Assembly (NCBI GenBank): GCA_014729495.1
Contig: WJJV01000088.1
Coordinates: 1 to 8,081 of the forward strand
Direction of reading: 5' to 3'
Source: Candidatus Woesearchaeota archaeon
GTDB lineage: Archaea; Nanobdellota; Nanobdellia; Woesearchaeales; UBA12501
Length of the DNA stretch: 8,081 bases
Below the pieces are notes generated by a model. The model did no database searches, was not told where the DNA came from, and saw only the letters and a list, made by a program, of their open reading frames with translations. This document shows, one piece after another, positions 4,897 to 8,081 of the stretch. Within the stretch, counting starts at the first letter, position 1, and every line of letters begins with the position of its first letter. Made by a program: the position numbers and the translations under genes.

Positions 4897-7800
4897 TCAT
4901 ACAATAGTGAACATCCTGTACTTTGTCCTGCTTATGCAGTCATTATGGGCTGATATCTGGATATCATAATAGCCAGGCTCAGCATCCTCAGGGATGTCTA
5001 TCCTTACTGTCCTTGATGTATCCTGCCCCTGGTCAAGGTCAAACCTGACGCTGTTTGAGAGCCCAAGATCAAGTATCAAAGCCCTGTATCTGACATCCTC
5101 CAGGTCCAGATCGCCTGTGTTGTCAAAATGGACGTTCACAAACAGCTCTCCGCCTGCCTCAACATAGTTATCACCATATTCATCTGAATCAGAGTACATG
5201 AATACTCTGCCTATGTAAAGGTCGCACTGCTCTGCGTCCTCTTCATTATCATCGTCCTCATCACCCTCATCATCCTCATCTCCTGAGTCTGTTACATCAA
5301 TTGTCACTGAATCTGAAGCAGTATCTCCATCTGCATCTGTTATAGTGAGAGTCGCTGTATATACTCCATCATTATCATATGTATGGAATGGATTTGCTCC
5401 TGTTGATGTGCTTCCATCTCCGAAATCCCAGGAGTAAATTATAGGAGCATTTCCTGAGACACTTGAATGGAACTGGACATTAAGGTCCTCGACACCGCTT
5501 GAAGGAGTTGCTGTGATGCTTACCTCAGCAGGCACATCCACATATCCTGAAGTATCCACTGTGAAGGTGAAATTATCCGGGGCGAATGCTGAGTTGAAAC
5601 CGTCGCTGCATTCAACATTCCAGGTGTATGTTCCATCAGGCACACCTGAGTAGTTGAAGAAGCCTACATAGTTATTGGCTGTCATCTGGCTGTCATAAGC
5701 CTCAAACTCTCCAGTTATGTCAGTATACAACGTGCACTCAAGCAGAGGAGTGTTGTCATCAACAACACCATATATGAATGTTATCTGGCTTGTCTGGAAT
5801 GAAGCTCCGTCTTCTGGAAACAGAAGAGCTACCTGAGGAACATCTCCTCCATTATCTTCATCCTCGCTGTCATCATCGCTGCTGCTGCAGTCTGGATCGT
5901 CCATGTCAACAAGGCCATCACCATCATTATCAATGCCATCAGAGCACTCTGGAAGTGTGACTGGATCAGTCTCATCATCATCTTCCCCATCCTCACAGCC
6001 AGGATCATCAAGATCAACAAGACCATCACCATCATTATCAAAATTATCAGAGCATGCAGGAAAAGTATCCTCCTCACTGTCATCCTCAGGATCATAAACA
6101 CCTGAATCATAGCAGCCAGGATCATCCTCATCAACAAGACCATCACCATCATTATCCAAGCCATCAGAGCATGCGTAAGACTGTGCTGAATAGTCCACTT
6201 CAAGGAAGAACCGGAAGTCATCTGCCTGTATGCATGCTTCCTCATCAATTCCAAAAGCTGTTACGCTTAGGTTGTATGTACCTTCAGGAAGTGATGCAGG
6301 GATGCTGAAATCCTGGCCTTCAACAACAGTTGAGTCAGGAGCTACATTAGGCATGACAGACGTGTCCTCTGATGCAATGAATCCTTCAAGAGTCATAAGT
6401 GTAGTGTAATTCTCCCCGAATATGTGAAGGTCTCCTGTGTTTGTGAAATAATAGTCAAAAGGTATGCTGCCTGAGCTGATCAATGCGCTGGAAAGCAGGT
6501 ATGTGTTTCCCTCTTGTATATCAATTCCTGACAGTTCTACAGCAGAGATATCAAAATGCTCTGTGCAGAAGAAATCTGTCTCATCATTATCCCCTGGGCT
6601 GAGGCATCCTGGATCATCCATGTCAACAAGGCCATCACCATCATTATCAATGCCATCAGAGCACTCTGGAAGTGTGACTGGATCAGTCTCATCATCATCT
6701 TCCCCATCCTCACAGCCAGGATCATCAAGATCAACAAGACCATCATCATCATTATCAAAATTATCAGAGCATGCAGGAAGAGTATCCTCCTCACTGTCAT
6801 CCTCAGGATCATAAACACCTGAATCATAGCAGCCAGGATCATCCTCATCAACAAGACCATCACCATCATTATCCAAGCCATCAGAGCACTCTGGCTCAGG
6901 CACTGAGGAATCCACTTCTACTGATACATAATCTGTTCCGGTCATGCCTATTCTGTCTTCTACAGAGCAGCTCACCTCATATATCCCTTCTGAAAAGACC
7001 CTGTTTATTGATAATGTTGAGGATGAGATTGTGCTCTCAAGCACTAACTGGCCGTCCTCATAGAATGAATATGAATAAGGTGCCTGGCCATTTGACACAG
7101 AGCATGTGATCTCAGATTCAAGGAGCTCTTCTCCAGAGAGCGGGTCAGCTGTGACTGACACATCAAGGTCGTAGACCTGGTCTTCTACCTCAAATCCTGT
7201 ACTTCTTGTCTGTTCAACATCAGAAAGGCACTGATCGTCTGTAACATGTGTTGTGGCAACAGCAGTGTACTTTCCTGGCTCAAATTCACCAATATTAAAG
7301 ACTGGATTGTAGGTCCTGTCCATCATTATATTCCTTGTTATGGTCCTGGTCCTTACATGATTATTATACTCATCAAATACATCAAGAGTTATGTCCATAG
7401 CTGAAGAGTAATAATCCTCATAGCCTGAGAGTATATGGTTAACATCAGGATTTGTGTCTGTGAATGCGCTCTGAACATCAGCCTGCACTTCCCATCTCTG
7501 ATCCTGCTCATCATAATAAGCTCTTAATCCGGTTATGCTTGCCTTGCATTCAGATACCTTATTGAAAGGGATGCTGTATGATGTTGTCAGTGTACCCCAC
7601 CAGTCTGCCTTGTATTCCTGAGGAGCATATCCTTCCCTGAAATAGTATACTGCATAGCCATGAGAAGTCACAAGATTGGTGGGAAATACAAGTGTGTGCC
7701 TGACTGATGAGCCTGAGTTTCCGCTTCCCTGCACAGGATTCCAGAGCTGCAGATTGCTGCATGAAGCATCATTGCATGGGTACGCCAAAGCATCAACATG

Positions 7801-7917
7801 ATTCACTGGACTGTTTGTATGCACATCATAGAAATCATATGTGACAGACACTGCTGCTGATACACTAAAAGCTAGTAGTATGAATATTAATATGTAAGCT
7901 GATATCACTTTTTTCAT
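4897..7917 (-). CDS. Large secreted calcium-loop repeat / PKD-domain surface protein
   Basis: I place the start at the ATG at 7917, giving 1006 residues that open with a signal peptide (MKKVIS, hydrophobic core to about residue 20, then AVS). An in-frame ATG at 8019 would add 34 residues that are Cys-rich, nearly lack acidic residues and bury the signal peptide, so it is rejected. Order: N-terminal beta region (about 22-260); Ig-like region (about 265-340); three Cys-flanked calcium loops (C344-C363, C383-C402, C419-C438); a CARDB-like spacer (about 440-580); three more loops (C583-C602, C622-C641, C658-C677); an archaeal surface Ig-like domain (about 695-790); a PKD domain with WDFGDGS (about 795-875); an Asp/Glu linker (877-895); and a CARDB-like C-terminus. 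Each loop has the EF-hand/thrombospondin-3 spacing DxDxDGxxDxxD. No membrane anchor is seen at the end, so it is released or held non-covalently. Several NxS/T sequons are present. No enzymatic motif was recognised; adhesion or envelope structure is inferred. Confidence 0.85.
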   Translation of the reverse strand: MKKVISAYILIFILLAFSVSAAVSVTYDFYDVHTNSPVNHVDALAYPCNDASCSNLQLWNPVQGSGNSGSSVRHTLVFPTNLVTSHGYAVYYFREGYAPQEYKADWWGTLTTSYSIPFNKVSECKASITGLRAYYDEQDQRWEVQADVQSAFTDTNPDVNHILSGYEDYYSSAMDITLDVFDEYNNHVRTRTITRNIMMDRTYNPVFNIGEFEPGKYTAVATTHVTDDQCLSDVEQTRSTGFEVEDQVYDLDVSVTADPLSGEELLESEITCSVSNGQAPYSYSFYEDGQLVLESTISSSTLSINRVFSEGIYEVSCSVEDRIGMTGTDYVSVEVDSSVPEPECSDGLDNDGDGLVDEDDPGCYDSGVYDPEDDSEEDTLPACSDNFDNDDDGLVDLDDPGCEDGEDDDETDPVTLPECSDGIDNDGDGLVDMDDPGCLSPGDNDETDFFCTEHFDISAVELSGIDIQEGNTYLLSSALISSGSIPFDYYFTNTGDLHIFGENYTTLMTLEGFIASEDTSVMPNVAPDSTVVEGQDFSIPASLPEGTYNLSVTAFGIDEEACIQADDFRFFLEVDYSAQSYACSDGLDNDGDGLVDEDDPGCYDSGVYDPEDDSEEDTFPACSDNFDNDGDGLVDLDDPGCEDGEDDDETDPVTLPECSDGIDNDGDGLVDMDDPDCSSSDDDSEDEDNGGDVPQVALLFPEDGASFQTSQITFIYGVVDDNTPLLECTLYTDITGEFEAYDSQMTANNYVGFFNYSGVPDGTYTWNVECSDGFNSAFAPDNFTFTVDTSGYVDVPAEVSITATPSSGVEDLNVQFHSSVSGNAPIIYSWDFGDGSTSTGANPFHTYDNDGVYTATLTITDADGDTASDSVTIDVTDSGDEDDEGDEDDDNEEDAEQCDLYIGRVFMYSDSDEYGDNYVEAGGELFVNVHFDNTGDLDLEDVRYRALILDLGLSNSVRFDLDQGQDTSRTVRIDIPEDAEPGYYDIQISAHNDCISRTKYRMFTIV
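5893..6171 (-). repeat. Calcium-loop triplet duplication, C-proximal copy
   Basis: 279 bp encoding residues about 583-675 of the large surface protein, 276 of 279 bases identical to 6610-6888 at a constant offset of 717 bp (239 codons). The differences are one silent change (5899), one Gly/Asp change in the second loop (6029) and one Phe/Leu change (6063). Within the copy the three loops are related but clearly diverged, so the triplet was copied as a block. Confidence 0.92.
6610..6888 (-). repeat. Calcium-loop triplet duplication, N-proximal copy
   Basis: Partner of 5893-6171, encoding residues about 344-436. Homology stops sharply at both ends, apart from the shared bases of the flanking Cys codons. 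The unrelated spacer between the copies (6172-6609) was either part of the duplicated block and then replaced, or the copies are kept alike by gene conversion. Near-identity at silent sites shows that the event or the conversion is recent. Confidence 0.92.
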
Positions 7918-8035
7918 TTTTAGCGCTAAACCTCTCAATAAACAAAAACTCTTTATACACGCTTTTGGACAAGCTTGTATTGACAATACTGTCAGGAGTT
8001 TCTTGTATGTAAGAACCATCTCTTTTTATTACCAT
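7865..8035 (-). CDS. Possible 56-codon ORF overlapping the large gene's leader
   Basis: An ATG at 8035 opens a 56-codon frame ending in TAG at 7865-7867, in a different frame from the large gene. Its first residues, MVIKRDGSYIQETPDSIV, resemble the opening of an ATP-cone (the V-I-K-R-D-G motif of NrdR and ribonucleotide reductases), but only about a third of such a domain could be present. The TATA box at 8053-8060 is only about 21-22 nt away, slightly short for a leaderless start, and there is no SD. It is probably chance or a remnant. A regulatory upstream ORF is the other option. Confidence 0.12.
   Translation of the reverse strand: MVIKRDGSYIQETPDSIVNTSLSKSVYKEFLFIERFSAKNEKSDISLHINIHTTSF
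7919..7930. promoter_or_regulatory. Palindrome between SD and start of the large gene
   Basis: TTTAGCGCTAAA is a perfect 12-bp palindrome occupying nearly all of the 13-nt gap between GAGAGG (7931-7936) and the ATG at 7917. It could be a protein-binding site, or could fold or pair between transcripts and affect initiation. It may also be chance. Confidence 0.35.
7931..7936 (-). promoter_or_regulatory. Shine-Dalgarno-like site of the large surface-protein gene
   Basis: GAGAGG on the minus strand, 13 nt before the ATG at 7917, is the best SD for the signal-peptide start. The gap is longer than usual, unless the palindrome in between folds and shortens it. Confidence 0.4.
7952..7957 (-). promoter_or_regulatory. 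Alternative proximal TATA box of the large gene
   Basis: TATAAA on the minus strand is centred about 37 nt before the ATG at 7917. If used, it would start transcription near 7929, give a 12-nt leader and exclude the SD at 7931-7936. The sequence around it is a poor BRE, so I rank it below the promoter at 8053-8066. Confidence 0.25.
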
Positions 8036-8052
8036 GCGTAAGTAACAACTAA

Positions 8053-8066
8053 TATATAAATGTTTT
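8053..8066 (-). promoter_or_regulatory. BRE/TATA promoter of the large surface-protein gene
   Basis: AAAACA (8066-8061) followed by TTTATATA (8060-8053) on the minus strand matches the S-layer-like gene's promoter almost base for base. Transcription is predicted near 8030, giving a leader of about 113 nt to the ATG at 7917 that includes the SD-like GAGAGG and short palindromes at 7981-7994, 7969-7978 and 7919-7930. Confidence 0.55.
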
Positions 8067-8081
8067 GATTTTTAGTACTAC

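Noticed and set aside
5900..6170. CRISPR-like appearance of the regularly spaced, near-identical segments.
   Set aside because: The repeats are in frame within a long coding region, encode conserved calcium loops, and their spacers are also repeated, unlike CRISPR spacers.
5778..6881. Long ORFs in other frames over the calcium-loop repeats, rich in Met/Ile or Ser/Pro/His.
   Set aside because: They are frame shadows of the low-complexity GAT/GAC-rich repeats, lack starts with SD, and recur only because the DNA block is duplicated.
7918..8019. The 34-residue N-terminal extension of the large surface protein from the ATG at 8019.
   Set aside because: It would bury the signal peptide, its composition differs from the rest of the protein (Cys- and Leu-rich with no acidic residues), and the SD-like site and signal-peptide start at 7917 are more consistent.

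Overview
The window looks archaeal, most likely from a DPANN-type lineage such as Woesearchaeota or Pacearchaeota; that placement is an inference. Supporting signs are TATA/BRE promoters, two of them at leaderless spacing from an ATG, a geranylgeranyl-reductase-family flavoprotein of the kind that saturates archaeal isoprenoid lipids, T-run terminators, and two large acidic secreted proteins built from Ig-like, CARDB-like and PKD modules. There are five confident protein genes and no rRNA, tRNA, CRISPR array or transposase gene.

Layout. Positions 1-352 are a non-coding, repeat-rich stretch. It holds a strong hairpin (5-45), two copies of a 59-bp tandem unit plus two partial copies, and two small palindromic inserts that share the core GCGAAGC. 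One insert splits the second tandem copy. From 353 to 1300 (+) lies an NAD-dependent sugar-nucleotide epimerase with a leaderless promoter. Converging on it, with a 15-nt gap, is a minus-strand pair: a sugar-1-phosphate nucleotidyltransferase (3144-2425), also with a leaderless-type promoter, and a geranylgeranyl-reductase-like flavoprotein (2428-1316) overlapping it by 4 nt (ATGA) and so probably translationally coupled. Upstream on the same strand is a 466-residue S-layer-like or surface-anchored protein (4638-3238) with signal peptide, three beta domains, one C-terminal membrane helix and an acidic tail. It ends in a T-rich terminator and has its own promoter, SD and leader. Between it and the next gene sits a 19-bp perfect dyad (4788-4806). 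The rest (7917-4897, minus) encodes a 1006-residue secreted protein with six Cys-flanked calcium-loop repeats in two nearly identical triplets, an Ig-like domain, a PKD domain and a CARDB-like C-terminus.

How the genes fit together. The epimerase and nucleotidyltransferase make or interconvert activated sugars, the flavoprotein probably reduces isoprenoid chains of lipids or of a lipid sugar carrier, and the two secreted proteins are cell-surface components carrying N-glycosylation sequons. The common theme is the cell envelope. The two surface genes share a nearly identical BRE/TATA block (13 of 14 bases) and have leaders with SD sequences, whereas the enzyme genes have leaderless-type promoters.
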